Assembly (NCBI GenBank): GCA_031292625.1
Contig: JARLGU010000028.1
Location: 16,368-80,367, forward strand
From: Capsulimonadaceae bacterium
GTDB lineage: Bacteria; Armatimonadota; Armatimonadia; Armatimonadales; Capsulimonadaceae
Direction: 5' to 3'
Length of the DNA: 64,000 nt
The notes beneath the pieces were generated by a model. The model saw nothing but the letters and a program-made list of their open reading frames with translations. It had not been told where the DNA came from and made no database searches. Shown one piece after another: positions 1 through 9,627 of the stretch. Made by a program: the position numbers and the translations under genes. Position 1 is the first letter of the stretch, and every line of letters starts with the position of its first letter.

Positions 1-1158
1 ATATCGTCCGCACCCGCATCGCTGATCGCCGGTCCAGTGGTTGTGCTGGTCGAAGTTGCCGGGATGATGCGTGAACAGACGCGCCTTCGGGCTCGCCGCG
101 AACGTCAGGTCCCAGTCGTGCTGCTGATGGAACGCATAGCCTGCAGTTGACGCGGAGGCCGTTTGAGGATAGGCGTCCTGATGTTGGACGCAGCCAAGGA
201 GATACTCAGGGGTCCATTGCGAGATCTTCCGGATACTTTCTTCCATCGGCTGCGCGGGACGAACATCGCTCATATTGTGCAGGTGCTTGCGCTCGCGATT
301 GATGTACGGCTCTGCTCGTTCCCGGGCGATGCGCACGACGAGCGCCTCGGGCTCAAACGTTGTCGTGACAAGCTGCACGGAGACATCGTTGCTGAATATC
401 TCCGCGGGAACATTGTCAAAGTAAAGATGCTGGAGCACGATCGAGGCGGTTGCCGTATGGTCGGTAGCATTGCCGGGATATATCCGGCCCATCGCGCCGC
501 CGTGATAACCGCCGCACGAATCGACCGCCATATCCGCGAGCAGCACGTTGAGCGTCATCCGCGCAAGAGACTGCACCTCTTCGTCGGACGCGTACTCTTG
601 CAGCGCGAGCAGCGCCTCAAAATCGGGCATCAGGTAGCACGACGAATCGAACTCCGCCCATCCGTGACCCGCGCGGTAGCGCAGAAACGCGGAGAGCCAC
701 TCACGGTCTTCGTGCATGAGCGCGTGCCCGGACTTGGTCCAGGCGCTGAAAGTCTCGCCCGGCCATTCCTGTGCGGCGAGGTAGCGGCTGCTCCGAAACA
801 GCAGGTGGTGGTTTTCGGAGTCATAGAAGCTCTGGAAATCGGTGGATAAGAAGAATCGCTTGATTGCGTCGCGTGCGACGGCGCTGATCGACGTCGCGTC
901 ACGAAGCGCGTAAATGGCGCATGCGAGGTTGATCGAGGCAAAGTCCGGCTCGCCGCGCAGGTCGCGTCCGTGGGGATGCGGAAAGTCGAACCATGCTGCC
1001 GTTCTCACGATCTGGCGGTTCGCATCCTCCGTTCGCACGCCTGCGAAGAGCCGTGCCATCGCCCGGTTGGCGAAGATATCGTCGCCAGGCTGATCGATGC
1101 GTTGCGGAGCCGCCGTGGCATTAAGAAGCGCGTTGCGGCGTTGGATTAATGTGGTCAT
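1..1158 (-). CDS. hypothetical protein, N-terminal 386 residues (runs off the window)
   Basis: An uninterrupted frame reads leftwards from an ATG at 1158 to the window edge, so the C-terminus is missing. The protein begins MTTLIQRRNALLNA and has no signal peptide. It is rich in aromatic and histidine residues (for example ENHHLLFRSSRYLAAQ and CGGYHGGAMGRIYPGN). The predicted helices and the large number of Trp/His/Asp residues would fit an alpha/alpha-toroid carbohydrate-active enzyme, but I do not recognise a family. The neighbourhood of secreted glycosidases supports a role in glycan breakdown, as inference only. No Shine-Dalgarno sequence is visible before the ATG, and two palindromes lie 40-70 bp upstream. 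Confidence 0.8.
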   Translation of the reverse strand, partial: MTTLIQRRNALLNATAAPQRIDQPGDDIFANRAMARLFAGVRTEDANRQIVRTAAWFDFPHPHGRDLRGEPDFASINLACAIYALRDATSISAVARDAIKRFFLSTDFQSFYDSENHHLLFRSSRYLAAQEWPGETFSAWTKSGHALMHEDREWLSAFLRYRAGHGWAEFDSSCYLMPDFEALLALQEYASDEEVQSLARMTLNVLLADMAVDSCGGYHGGAMGRIYPGNATDHTATASIVLQHLYFDNVPAEIFSNDVSVQLVTTTFEPEALVVRIARERAEPYINRERKHLHNMSDVRPAQPMEESIRKISQWTPEYLLGCVQHQDAYPQTASASTAGYAFHQQHDWDLTFAASPKARLFTHHPGNFDQHNHWTGDQRCGCGRY

Positions 1159-1198
1159 TTGTGTTTTGATTGGGGCCGGGGCAAAATGTTTCGAGCGC

Positions 1199-1227
1199 CA
1201 TACGTATGTGCGTCATCATGATACGCA
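1199..1227. promoter_or_regulatory. palindromic operator candidates upstream of the partial gene
   Basis: CATACGTATG at 1199-1208 is a perfect 10-bp palindrome. It is followed at 1209-1227 by an inverted repeat with arms TGCGT and ACGCA around a 9-bp centre that itself contains ATCATGAT. They lie just upstream of the leftward gene starting at 1158. An operator role is inferred from symmetry and position only. Confidence 0.3.
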
Positions 1228-1252
1228 TCTTCGTACCATGCGCCCATTAAAA

Positions 1253-1285
1253 AGCCTACCTTCCCGCGACGCGAAAAGGTAGGCT
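1253..1285 (-). terminator. rho-independent terminator of the GH51-like gene
   Basis: Perfect 10-bp stem: AGCCTACCTT at 1253-1262 pairs with AAGGTAGGCT at 1276-1285. Read on the minus strand the hairpin is followed by TTTTT, and it lies about 40 bp downstream of the stop codon at 1327. Confidence 0.85.
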
Positions 1286-1326
1286 CCGAACCGATTTTTT
1301 CGCATTCCGAAACGGAATAAGCTCTC

Positions 1327-3402
1327 CTATTTCGCCGTCAACTCAATGGCGGTCATCGAATGAGCCGGAAAGACGAGCGTCGCCGCGCCTTGCTGGTCGA
1401 GCGGAACGCTTATCTTTGTCTCCACTTCGCGGTCCGATGGCTTGGACCATGATCCGCCGGCGAGCGAAGCGGCGTTGACAAGCCAGCCGTTCGCTTCGGC
1501 CGGATGGAAGCCGCGAACGACCACTGGCGCGGAAATATCCCGGTCAGCGCTCTTGTTGAAGACCATGACGTAGAGGGTCTTATGGTCTTTCGACAGACTC
1601 GCGGTAGACGTCAGCGCCGCGTACGGCGGCAAGGTTGGACGGTTGATTAGTTCGAGGCGTAGCTTCCGCACGTGGAGCGTGCCGGACACGGTCATCTCCT
1701 CGGGCTCAATGCGTGCGACGAGGTCAACTCCTGGACAGGTTGGCAGCGAGAGGAAGGTTGTCGAAAACTGTTGCCAATCCTTGGCTTGCCCGAGACCGGG
1801 GAGGGCGACGGCTGATTCGGTCGCATCCCATCCACGGGTGTCGCAGAGACCCAAGCCGATTGGGGCGTAAGCGCCGCCGGCGTTCGGGACGAACTTTGCC
1901 TCGCAGGAGATTCTGTAGTACATTGCGCCGGGTGCGGCGTCGGCGGGGCGGGCAACTCGCCCGAAGAGAGGATAGGATTTTCCGGTCGCTCCCGCAATGT
2001 CAAATGTCAATTCTCCCGCCGGCTCGACGCTCAGCTTCGCGCAACTCGATATCGTTTTGCTTTCCAGGGCGAGCGGAAGCGTTCTGGGCAGCGCGGGTTG
2101 GCCAGGGACGGGAGCAGCGGGCGCTGCCGTAGGGTGAACGGCGGAAAATCCCGGGAAATCGAGCCGCGGCGTCTGCGTCTCGGTGGCCACGATCATGTCG
2201 CCGAAGTGGTGCGCCCAGAGCTTGTAGAAGGCAAACGCTGGGTTTGGTTTGTACTCGTCCGTGCCGCCTCGGCGGATGACCATGCCCCAATAGCCGTTCC
2301 AGAGCTGCCAGTAATTGGCCATCAGCATATGGGACTTTGGCTGCAGAAGAATACGCAGATAGTCCGCGCAGTAGAGCCCCTCGGCGTATCCGAAGCGGTA
2401 GGGAGAGGGCGCATCCTGGACGGCGCCGACGTTATACTCCGTCATGGCGATGGGCAGGTCACGCTTGAGGTACTTGTGCATCTCCGCGAGGTGTCCCTGA
2501 ATTGCGGCGTCCTCCTGCTCGCCGGCGGCCATGCAGGCCTGGGCGATCAGCATCGGGTCCTCGCGGGCGTTGCCCTCGTGGATCGAAACCGGGTAGCGAT
2601 GGATAATGATGAAATCGGCAATCGAACCCGCCGCGCGATAGACCGTCTTGTTCCACGGATCGTCGGGCGGGCAACCGTTAGCGGCTTGTAGGCCAAGCTG
2701 TATCTTCGGATCGACCGCCTTCATCGCCTTTCCCGTTGCAAGCGCGTACTCAGCGTAATCCGAGGCGCTATAGACCCGATGCGGTTTGACGAAATGGTTG
2801 CCGTGGTTGGATTCGTTGCCGAGTTCAAAGTAGCGCACATGATACGGCGCGGGATGCCCCCATGCCGCGCGCTTCATCGCCCAGGGATGGGCGGGCGTGG
2901 CGGGCATGTTGAGGTAGTCCACCAGGTCGGCGGCGTCCTGCGGCGTGTCGCGGTAGTCGCTGATCGTAATGAGCGGAACCGCGTTCATGGCTTTGCAGAC
3001 TTGAAGGTACTCGTCGAGGCCAAAGTGCCAGTTCGGTCGCGATTCGAGCGGTCCGACGGTGAGCTTCCAATCAAAGTTGTGGACCAGACAACCGCCGGGA
3101 TAGCGAAGAACGGTTAGCCCAACTTCCCTGGCGATCGCTACCGCAGCCGGGTCCGGCCTGCGGTTCTTGTCGTCCCACGTGCCTTCGCCGTCGATCGATG
3201 AAAACGGGCGTCCGATGGGACCGAAGATGCCGGCTCCGTCGGCTGCTTCCATGTTGTGGCCGAAGACGAGCCGGTTGACCGGTCCAAGGACCTTTGTAGC
3301 ATTGATGTCAATGCGACCGTGATCGTCGCCATGCGCACACGATGCGCCAAACAGGCAGAGGGCCGAAATGCCGACAGCGATTCGAAGTAGGCTAGACCGC
3401 AT
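1327..3402 (-). CDS. secreted alpha-L-arabinofuranosidase-like glycosidase (GH51-type)
   Basis: 691 residues with an N-terminal signal peptide (MRSSLLRIAVGISALCLFGA). The central TIM-barrel carries the GH51/clan GH-A signatures: RYPGG near 110-114, the acid/base in ELGNES (Glu197) and the candidate nucleophile in MTEYN (Glu322). The family removes arabinofuranose side chains from arabinan or arabinoxylan; the substrate here is not determined. About 270 residues after the barrel form beta-rich domains, ending in a segment (SMTAIEL) typical of the C-terminal beta-domain. The start is supported by AAAGGAG eight bases upstream of the ATG. A paralogue of nearly the same length lies at 13745-15829. 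A MITE-like element ends about 50 bp upstream and a strong terminator follows. Confidence 0.85.
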   Translation of the reverse strand: MRSSLLRIAVGISALCLFGASCAHGDDHGRIDINATKVLGPVNRLVFGHNMEAADGAGIFGPIGRPFSSIDGEGTWDDKNRRPDPAAVAIAREVGLTVLRYPGGCLVHNFDWKLTVGPLESRPNWHFGLDEYLQVCKAMNAVPLITISDYRDTPQDAADLVDYLNMPATPAHPWAMKRAAWGHPAPYHVRYFELGNESNHGNHFVKPHRVYSASDYAEYALATGKAMKAVDPKIQLGLQAANGCPPDDPWNKTVYRAAGSIADFIIIHRYPVSIHEGNAREDPMLIAQACMAAGEQEDAAIQGHLAEMHKYLKRDLPIAMTEYNVGAVQDAPSPYRFGYAEGLYCADYLRILLQPKSHMLMANYWQLWNGYWGMVIRRGGTDEYKPNPAFAFYKLWAHHFGDMIVATETQTPRLDFPGFSAVHPTAAPAAPVPGQPALPRTLPLALESKTISSCAKLSVEPAGELTFDIAGATGKSYPLFGRVARPADAAPGAMYYRISCEAKFVPNAGGAYAPIGLGLCDTRGWDATESAVALPGLGQAKDWQQFSTTFLSLPTCPGVDLVARIEPEEMTVSGTLHVRKLRLELINRPTLPPYAALTSTASLSKDHKTLYVMVFNKSADRDISAPVVVRGFHPAEANGWLVNAASLAGGSWSKPSDREVETKISVPLDQQGAATLVFPAHSMTAIELTAK

Positions 3403-3453
3403 GATTGTTACTCCTTTGTAATCCGAAGGACGTCGCTTTTCGTATTTTAGAGC

Positions 3454-3704
3454 GTGTGTAATCAGTAGAAATGCTACGTAAGACGGCTTCGCGGTCGCCG
3501 TGGCCGTTCTCGACAGAGGGGCGTCGCGGCGATTTCACGACTTCGCGAAAGGCTTTGCAATCCAACTTTGGCGGCAAAACGCTGTACGCCTGTCGACGAC
3601 GCTTCATCGATCGCCGCCGTGTGCGGGGCGGGTGCAAGAAAATGCCCCGGCGGCACGAGCCGTCCTGGATCCTGTTCTGCGCGCGCGAACTAATTACACT
3701 GTGT
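3454..3704 (-). repeat. MITE-like element, copy 1 (reverse orientation)
   Basis: About 250 bp with imperfect terminal inverted repeats: GTGTGTAATC at the left end and ATTACACTGTGT at the right end. It also contains the family core (GACGGCTCGTGCCGCC on the minus strand, near 3636-3664). It matches the copies at 35275-35519 and 42479-42725 in reverse complement. It holds no gene and lies 51 bp upstream of the start of the GH51-like gene. Confidence 0.75.
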
Positions 3705-3713
3705 TCTATTAGA

Positions 3714-3743
3714 AACGGGAGCCGAGATATCTTGGCTCCCGTT
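3714..3743 (-). terminator. hairpin terminator of the ADP-ribosylglycohydrolase family gene
   Basis: AACGGGAGCC at 3714-3723 pairs perfectly with GGCTCCCGTT at 3734-3743 around a 10-base loop. It lies about 80 bp past the leftward stop at 3825. The T-run after it is short (TTTCT), so the efficiency is uncertain. Confidence 0.65.
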
Positions 3744-3824
3744 GTTTCTCAGTCTCGCAAAATGACTCCAAAAGCCGCTGCCGGACGCTTGAAGCGGATC
3801 TTCTAGGTCGGTACCGGCCGTTGA

Positions 3825-5303
3825 CTAGCGGCCGCCTCCCAGGAAGGCGCGAGGATGCCAGATTGCGGTCTTGCCGTCTGCAACCGCCGCGACCCATTCG
3901 ACGCCTCCGCCATTTGCGGGTTTCTCGATCGCGACGATGAATTCATGCTTGCCGGCGTCGAGTGGGCGATTCGTGAGCTGATCCTTGGGCGCGCGGTGCG
4001 GCGACGGCACCATTGCGCCGCCGTCCCGGCCGAAGGCGAATGCGCCGTCTAGCCAGACGCGGGATCGAGCCGGCGTATTGACCATTACGATTGTTGGGGC
4101 GGTCTGGTCGAGCACGAATTCATATCGAAGGAGGAGCGTGTTCTTCTCAAAATCCGTTCCGCTCAGGCGCGCGAAGTTGCCAGAAAGCTCAACCGTTGTC
4201 GCGTCGCCGAGAATTGGCGCCGTATCCTGGACGGGAAACTCGTCGGCGAAGGCGCGCTGGACCTTGAAGGCGAGGCCTTCCGCGGATTGTTCGTAATGAC
4301 GCGGCGATGGAAGACGCCCCGCCAAACGCCCCGCAACATTGATAACAAGATCCGTAAACTCATCCAGGCTCCCAGGAGCGCTCAGGTTGACGATCCCCGG
4401 GCTCAGTACGAGGCTTCGGCCAATTGGGGCCAGCCAGCGCTCGGGAATGCCGTCGGGATCGAGGATGCCCATTAGCGCGCCGGCGGTCGCTCCGGTGCAG
4501 TCCGTGTCTTTGCCGCAGTTGACCGCAATGCAGATCGCCTCGCTGAAGTCGCCTTCCGACGCAAGCCAGCCGAGCACGGTAAATGCAATGTTCATCGGGG
4601 CATACGTGAAGTTGTCGCTGCCGTACTTCTGCAAGATGCGCTCTCGAACGGCCTTCCAGTCGCCAAGCTCCTTGTACCAAACGCGCGTGTCTGCGACGGC
4701 TCGCCGGGTTGCGCTCTCCGCCGGCAGAGTTGTCAGCGCGCTGTCGAGCAATCGGTCGGGATCGGTTTCGACAAATGCGGCGCTTTCGAGAGCTGCCAGG
4801 AACATTTCCGCCCAAACGCCGTCGCCGCAGTGATCGACGCAGCCGTCTTCATAGGCATAGGCTGCCGCAAGCGCCGGGTTGCCGGGCGCCAGGCAGGCCC
4901 AAATCTCGCTGCGGATCGGCGCGCCCATTGCGTTGACGAAGAAGTTGTCGTACTCGCCCGAAAGCGGCGCCTTGAGACCGAGCTTGAGGTTGCGTATTGC
5001 GACGCCGTATTCATCCCACGGGAACTCGACATGGTCGAGCCATGCCTGGGCGAGGATATGCCGGTCGACCGTCACGTGCGAGAGCTTGTCGAGCACGCAC
5101 GCCCAGACAACCTGTAGATCGAGATCGTCGTTGGGCAGCATTTCGCGCGGAACGGGATTGTAAAAGCTCAGGTTTAAAGGACCGTCATGTCCTTCGTACG
5201 GCATTCCAAGCGTGCCGCCAACGGCTTTGCCGAGCCAGCAACCGATGATCTTGTCTCGTAAGCGGTTGATTGCCGGCGCGACCGGCGATTGTGTTGTCTG
5301 CAT
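3825..5303 (-). CDS. ADP-ribosylglycohydrolase family protein
   Basis: 492 residues. The N-terminal 330 or so residues match the ADP-ribosylglycohydrolase (DraG/ARH) fold. An opening helix DKIIGCWLGKAVGGTLGMPY is followed by an acidic metal-site segment NDDLDLQ, and later by CGKDTDCTGATAGALMG, the usual second metal-binding motif. Family members are Mg-dependent and remove ADP-ribose from proteins or small molecules, but many members next to glycosidases have unknown substrates. The last 150 residues form an added beta-rich domain, possibly substrate binding. There is no signal peptide, so a cytoplasmic role is likely. The gene has its own strong promoter and terminator, so it is monocistronic. 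Confidence 0.85.
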   Translation of the reverse strand: MQTTQSPVAPAINRLRDKIIGCWLGKAVGGTLGMPYEGHDGPLNLSFYNPVPREMLPNDDLDLQVVWACVLDKLSHVTVDRHILAQAWLDHVEFPWDEYGVAIRNLKLGLKAPLSGEYDNFFVNAMGAPIRSEIWACLAPGNPALAAAYAYEDGCVDHCGDGVWAEMFLAALESAAFVETDPDRLLDSALTTLPAESATRRAVADTRVWYKELGDWKAVRERILQKYGSDNFTYAPMNIAFTVLGWLASEGDFSEAICIAVNCGKDTDCTGATAGALMGILDPDGIPERWLAPIGRSLVLSPGIVNLSAPGSLDEFTDLVINVAGRLAGRLPSPRHYEQSAEGLAFKVQRAFADEFPVQDTAPILGDATTVELSGNFARLSGTDFEKNTLLLRYEFVLDQTAPTIVMVNTPARSRVWLDGAFAFGRDGGAMVPSPHRAPKDQLTNRPLDAGKHEFIVAIEKPANGGGVEWVAAVADGKTAIWHPRAFLGGGR

Positions 5304-5358
5304 AGTGAATGGTTCCTAGTTGAAAAGTGGTTGACTAAGCGATTCGTCTAATGGACAA

Positions 5359-5387
5359 ATCATAACATGCCGTACGTCCAATGTCAA
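5359..5387 (-). promoter_or_regulatory. sigma-70 promoter of the ADP-ribosylglycohydrolase family gene
   Basis: On the minus strand TTGACA (5387-5382), a 17-bp spacer and TATGAT (5364-5359) give a near-consensus promoter about 55 bp before the ATG. ATTGGAC and GTCCATT form an inverted pair around the -10 box and could be an operator. Confidence 0.8.
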
Positions 5388-5394
5388 GGGATCG

Positions 5395-5640
5395 TGGCGC
5401 GCAATCAGGACGATCGCATCTGTAACTGTTAGCAGCGGCGCGAGTCCGGTCCTGAAAGGGCCGGCCTGTGTTGAGAAAGCCCGTGAACGGGCCTAATCGG
5501 TAGACGGCCAGCATTTTCGTGAGCCGGCAGCCCGATTGATGGGGCTTGACATCTCAGGACGGTCGTTCACGGCCGGAAACCGAGTTAATATCGGTGACAA
5601 TCGTTGATATTAATAGCTGCGATCGCCCTGGCGCGCAATC
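5395..5640 (-). repeat. hairpin-rich repeat, copy C, bracketed by 12-bp direct repeats
   Basis: The segment from about 5412 to 5630 matches, in reverse complement, the tandem elements at 63577-64000, including CCCGTGAACGGGC and CCGGTCCTGAAAGGGCCGG. TGGCGCGCAATC occurs as a perfect direct repeat at 5395-5406 and 5629-5640, exactly at the two edges, as a target-site duplication would. No reading frame is conserved. It fills most of the gap between the two leftward genes. Confidence 0.75.
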
Positions 5641-5727
5641 GTCACAAAAGAGGCTATGAATGACCTGCCCTTTTGTACACGCAGCGTGGAGATTACGGTG
5701 CGGCGGTTCAGATGGCCGCTACGATGA

Positions 5728-7668
5728 TTAGTGTTTCGCAGCGGCGGAATTCTCGACGGTAATGGCGCGGGTCCAAGGACCGATCCCCCAATCGCCGAGG
5801 TAGCCAGGCAAATCGGAGACGACTTTGTTTCCTGATATGGCGACATTGGATGATCCGAGGACGAGGCTGCTGAAGAGCGGGTGTTTGAGAACCTCGATTT
5901 GGGCGTCGGTAACGGGATCCGGGCCGGACCCGCCGACGATCGCGCCGCTGAGATCGAACTTGTCAATCCACGCCCTGCGCCGATGCGCGTGGTCGATCGT
6001 GTTGTTCTTGATCGCGGCGCCGTCGACGTTGCCGAGGAAGATCGCGAAGACAGCGGGGCGGATGACGCGGTTTCCCTCGATGGTCACCTGGCTGTTGGTT
6101 GCATATCCGTTGAATGTCGGCGGATTGAACAGGCGATGACCAAACGTGTTTGCGATCTGAATCGCACCGAGCATCGGCTCCATGTAACGATCATTATACG
6201 ACACCTCGCCGCAGTCGACAATCGTATTGTTCGCAATCCGGATGCGGTGGACGAAGGGACCTTCTAGCCAGTAGCTTTCAGGCAGGATTGCGATGGCTGG
6301 AAGGGAGATTCGCTCCATCGTGTTTCCTTCGATCGTAATATCGTTGGCTTTTACGAGCACGCCGCGCGAGATCGCATCATGCAGATGGTTTCCCCGTATC
6401 ACAGCGCCGTTCCCGCAATATTCGCCGCTGCTGGCGATGGTTAGCGGAGCGATTTGTACGGGGCGATCCAGCGTGACTTCGATCAGTTCGGCCAGGTTGT
6501 CCGGAAAATCACGAACGGCATAGTGCGACTGCGCCATTGCCGAGGGCACGGCCTGAATACGCGCTTTCGACTCTGGACCGGTGAGCCTAATGAATGAGCG
6601 AACGATCGCTTCGCCTCGAGGACGCGTCGTGTCGAAGTCATAGAATCGCAATGTCGAGCCGATTTCAAAGTCACGGCTGAACGGAGCCGCGAGCACGATC
6701 TTTGTTGGTTCCGGTTGAGTCTCGACGATATCCCAGAACCCGTGAATGGCAATCAAATCGTCGCCAGTATAGGATATATCGCAGCCTTCGATCGTCGGCC
6801 CCTTGCGCATGCCGTACGAGTGAAAACCGTCGCGTCCGCCCTTCATTAGACGGTCCGTTCCGGGCTTACGGCCGATGACACAATCGCGATAGACGTTGTC
6901 GCCCTTGCCGCCGAGCTCGCAGATCGAGAACCCATCGCCTGCGTAAACGTGAACGCCGACCAACGTCACATGGTCGCAACCGGTAAGCGTGATCCCCGAC
7001 GAACCGTTTGGCGCCGCCACAAATACCCTGTAACCGGGCAATATCGAATCGGGGTGGTCGCCGACATCGAAGAAGCGGTTGTTGAGCAGTTTAATCCGGT
7101 AGTCGTTGCCGCTCATGGATTCATATCCGTACGACGCTTCCCATTCCTCGCGGACGGGATCGCGGCCATCTGGCGGAAAGAAGACGATTCCGCGCGCGTT
7201 TGTTCGCGCTATTCCACCGGCGGGAGGCGCCTGGTACGCCGGGTCGAGTGTGATATCGAGCGTCTTATTCGATCGATCGATCGCCTTGACGATGCCTTGC
7301 ATTGCCGGAAAGGGATCATTGTCCAGTGTCAGGCCCTTGAGAGTAACCCTGGCGCAATGGTTAAACTTGACGCCGCCGGAGTTGAGCAGAAATGTCGCGC
7401 CGCTCGCGTCGATCACCGCGTCAGTCCAGCCGTTCAAGGCGAAATCACGCTCGCCGGCGTTCGGGAAAGAATAGACTCCGGCTGGAATCCGAAACGATCG
7501 CTGTCCCTGGCCGTACTCGTCTCGCAGGCGCGCAAGGAGAGCGGGGCCATCGAGCCGAGCGAGTGGAGGCGGCGCTCCGCCCGGAAGCTGCGTGGCCGTC
7601 GCGACGACCAGCGCCGCAATACAAGGGAGAAGAATATACATGGTAAGCCTTATTGAAGAGATGCTCAT
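5728..7668 (-). CDS. secreted right-handed parallel beta-helix protein
   Basis: 646 residues with an N-terminal signal sequence (RLTMYILLPCIAALVVATAT). From about residue 80 the protein consists of repeating short beta-strands with Asn-rich turns (for example ITIEGN, IRIANNTI, AIKNNTI), the pattern of pectate-lyase-like beta-helix proteins that bind or cleave polysaccharides. I cannot name the substrate. The ATG at 7668 directly abuts the stop of the upstream pseudopilin (TAAATG) and has no Shine-Dalgarno of its own, which suggests translation by re-initiation. An internal ATG at 7641 with a weak AAGG is possible but would lose the positive charge of the signal peptide. It is the last gene of a regulator-pilin-enzyme operon. 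Confidence 0.85.
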   Translation of the reverse strand: MSISSIRLTMYILLPCIAALVVATATQLPGGAPPPLARLDGPALLARLRDEYGQGQRSFRIPAGVYSFPNAGERDFALNGWTDAVIDASGATFLLNSGGVKFNHCARVTLKGLTLDNDPFPAMQGIVKAIDRSNKTLDITLDPAYQAPPAGGIARTNARGIVFFPPDGRDPVREEWEASYGYESMSGNDYRIKLLNNRFFDVGDHPDSILPGYRVFVAAPNGSSGITLTGCDHVTLVGVHVYAGDGFSICELGGKGDNVYRDCVIGRKPGTDRLMKGGRDGFHSYGMRKGPTIEGCDISYTGDDLIAIHGFWDIVETQPEPTKIVLAAPFSRDFEIGSTLRFYDFDTTRPRGEAIVRSFIRLTGPESKARIQAVPSAMAQSHYAVRDFPDNLAELIEVTLDRPVQIAPLTIASSGEYCGNGAVIRGNHLHDAISRGVLVKANDITIEGNTMERISLPAIAILPESYWLEGPFVHRIRIANNTIVDCGEVSYNDRYMEPMLGAIQIANTFGHRLFNPPTFNGYATNSQVTIEGNRVIRPAVFAIFLGNVDGAAIKNNTIDHAHRRRAWIDKFDLSGAIVGGSGPDPVTDAQIEVLKHPLFSSLVLGSSNVAISGNKVVSDLPGYLGDWGIGPWTRAITVENSAAAKH

Positions 7669-8466
7669 TTAGAGCAGGCTGAACGTCACCGTATAGACCT
7701 GGGGATGAAGTGCGCCATTGCTCGCATCTCGCCACCCGAGAACGTCCGTCCCAGATGCCGTCTGCGGCCAACTGCTGCCATTGTATCCGTAGTCGCCCCA
7801 GGATGGAGGAATCATGAACGTCTGGCCTGGGCTGACCCGCGAGGACGGAAGGTACTTCACATGCCCATCGCAAAGAAGATAGTTTGATCCTTGGCCGTCG
7901 TTATGGGCGGACTTGGACAGATTGAAGTAGGGAAAAGGGCCGTTGGCGTACGCTCCGCCGCCGTTGATAAAGTCGACGCCGTCGCTGACCGCGCTGTTTC
8001 CGTCGTTCGTTGGCTTAACGGCGGCGCCCTGGATTTCAAAGAGGGCGACGGTGAGGGACGGGGCGGTCAGCGACGAGACGGAATGCGGCATGAAAGTCGC
8101 AAGGCTCGATCCTTGCAAGATATTGATATTGCCGTTGTAAGCGTAGGAAAGCTCGTAGACGCCCGTGGTCGTCTGCGACTTCGGGTCGTCCGGACAGGCA
8201 TAGACAGCCGTGGACTTGACGTAGCCGTACAACTGGCCGGCCCAACCCATGCCTAAGCCGGCCCCCGTCGTGCCACACGGGAGGTATTCGTCGTTATCCT
8301 GGCTGTACTGCACGAGGGCGAGACCGAGTTGCTTGAGGTTGCTGGAACAAGCGCTCTGCCTTGCTTTCTCGCGAGCAGTTGCAAATACCGGAAACAGAAT
8401 TGCCACTAATATTGCTATTATAGCTATGACAACTAACAACTCGATAAGCGTAAAAGCTCTGGACAT
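7669..8466 (-). CDS. pseudopilin-like protein (prepilin N-terminus, H-x-DG domain)
   Basis: 265 residues. Immediately after MSRA comes [15 protein letters not shown], the type IV prepilin cleavage/methylation signal and hydrophobic stalk, then [13 protein letters not shown]. Ala, not Gly, precedes the cleavage point. The rest is a small beta-rich head of the DUF1559-like class ending with [13 protein letters not shown]; its His-DG spacing is 11 rather than the usual 9 residues. The C-terminus is TFSLL. Members are thought to be exported by a type II/IV pilus-type machinery, but no assembly genes occur here. The start has a good AGGAG. The gene lies 11 bp behind its regulator and abuts the beta-helix gene. 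Confidence 0.9.
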   Translation of the reverse strand: MSRAFTLIELLVVIAIIAILVAILFPVFATAREKARQSACSSNLKQLGLALVQYSQDNDEYLPCGTTGAGLGMGWAGQLYGYVKSTAVYACPDDPKSQTTTGVYELSYAYNGNINILQGSSLATFMPHSVSSLTAPSLTVALFEIQGAAVKPTNDGNSAVSDGVDFINGGGAYANGPFPYFNLSKSAHNDGQGSNYLLCDGHVKYLPSSRVSPGQTFMIPPSWGDYGYNGSSWPQTASGTDVLGWRDASNGALHPQVYTVTFSLL

Positions 8467-8477
8467 GAACGTAACTC

Positions 8478-9602
8478 CTATGAAATGTTGTGCGCCGCGA
8501 CGCAGTCGCGCTGCGCCGCTAATCGTGAAGTAGGCGGCTGAACGCTTTCCCGCTCGCGCAGCAGTGGCTCGACGTAGACGCCGTTGCGATCATTCGGCTG
8601 CATCTCTCCGGTCAGGATCGCGATGGCGGCGTTAATTTGCTTCGCGAAGTCGACATCGACGACCGTCACGGCTGGGCTCATCATGCGCAAATTCGGCGCG
8701 TCGCCAATATTGATAATCGAGACGCTGCCCGGCGACGGATGGCCGGCATCCGCGCAGGCGCGCACCGCCGCGGCCGCGATCTCGTCGCCAAGCGTGATCA
8801 TTGCGGTCGACGGCGTCCGCCTAGCCGTCAAGAAATCCCGGATAGCGGCGTAGGCTTGGGATGTCGGACAATGAAACCGTGGCGTATGGAAATCGATCAG
8901 CCGGTCGTCGATCTCGTAGGCCCCGAAGTCCGCGCTCAGGAGCGATCGCCAGCGAATCACCTGCTCGCGTCCGCTTTCAATGTTTGGCGTCTGCATGACA
9001 AGCGCGATGTCTCGATGACCATGGGCGCGTAGGTGCTCCATGGCGATGTCGATCGTTTGCTTTTCGTCGTACCGGACACATGGAATGCGTGGAAACGGTT
9101 CGTTGAACTGGATTGCGACGGCATGGCCGTCCGTGGCGCGCATCGCTTCCGCCAACGCGCTTGTTTCCGGGGCCGCGTCGAGCATGACGAGAGCGTAGCC
9201 CCCGCCGCGAATGGCGCGGACCGCCGGGTCCTGCTGGCCTCCGGCAAGCCGGACAATGTTCGCATGCCAACCCTGCTCGTCGGCGGCTCGCAGCGCCTCG
9301 TTCAAGAAGTCCCGAACCATGGCTCCATCGTACGCCGTTGTGATGATGTGAAGCGTATCGACCGTCTCGCGCCGTCTTTGCCGGCGCCTGACGAACGTCC
9401 CCTTGCCGGCGCGGCGTTCGAGGAGATCCGCTTCCACCAGGTCGCTGATTGCGCGGCGCGCCGTCATGTAGGAGACGCCAAAGCGGGCGGCAATGGAGTG
9501 CTCCCCCGGCATCTGCTCGCCGGAGACATATTCGCCGTCGAGTATCGACCTTTCAAGGCTGTCCCGGACGATCCTGTATTTGGCTGGAACTACGGTTGTC
9601 AA
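8478..9602 (-). CDS. GntR-type HTH / LacI-type sensor hybrid regulator
   Basis: 374 residues from a TTG at 9602. An N-terminal winged helix of GntR type ([20 protein letters not shown], about residues 20-90) is joined to a periplasmic-binding-protein-like effector domain of LacI/GalR type. This is the AraR-like arrangement used for sugar-responsive repression. A longer frame begins at a TTG at 9656, but that TTG is the -35 element of a consensus promoter, so translation must start later. The 9602 TTG follows GAGG with rather long spacing (14 bases), so the exact start is uncertain. It is the first gene of an operon with a pseudopilin and a beta-helix protein, so autoregulation is likely. Confidence 0.85.
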   Translation of the reverse strand: MTTVVPAKYRIVRDSLERSILDGEYVSGEQMPGEHSIAARFGVSYMTARRAISDLVEADLLERRAGKGTFVRRRQRRRETVDTLHIITTAYDGAMVRDFLNEALRAADEQGWHANIVRLAGGQQDPAVRAIRGGGYALVMLDAAPETSALAEAMRATDGHAVAIQFNEPFPRIPCVRYDEKQTIDIAMEHLRAHGHRDIALVMQTPNIESGREQVIRWRSLLSADFGAYEIDDRLIDFHTPRFHCPTSQAYAAIRDFLTARRTPSTAMITLGDEIAAAAVRACADAGHPSPGSVSIINIGDAPNLRMMSPAVTVVDVDFAKQINAAIAILTGEMQPNDRNGVYVEPLLRERESVQPPTSRLAAQRDCVAAHNIS

Positions 9603-9627
9603 CGCTCTATAACTATCCTCTATATAG

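Noticed and set aside
163..849. 228-residue open frame on the plus strand
   Set aside because: It is antisense to the continuous leftward frame from 1158 and its product (many Arg/His/Val, no domain) has shadow character.
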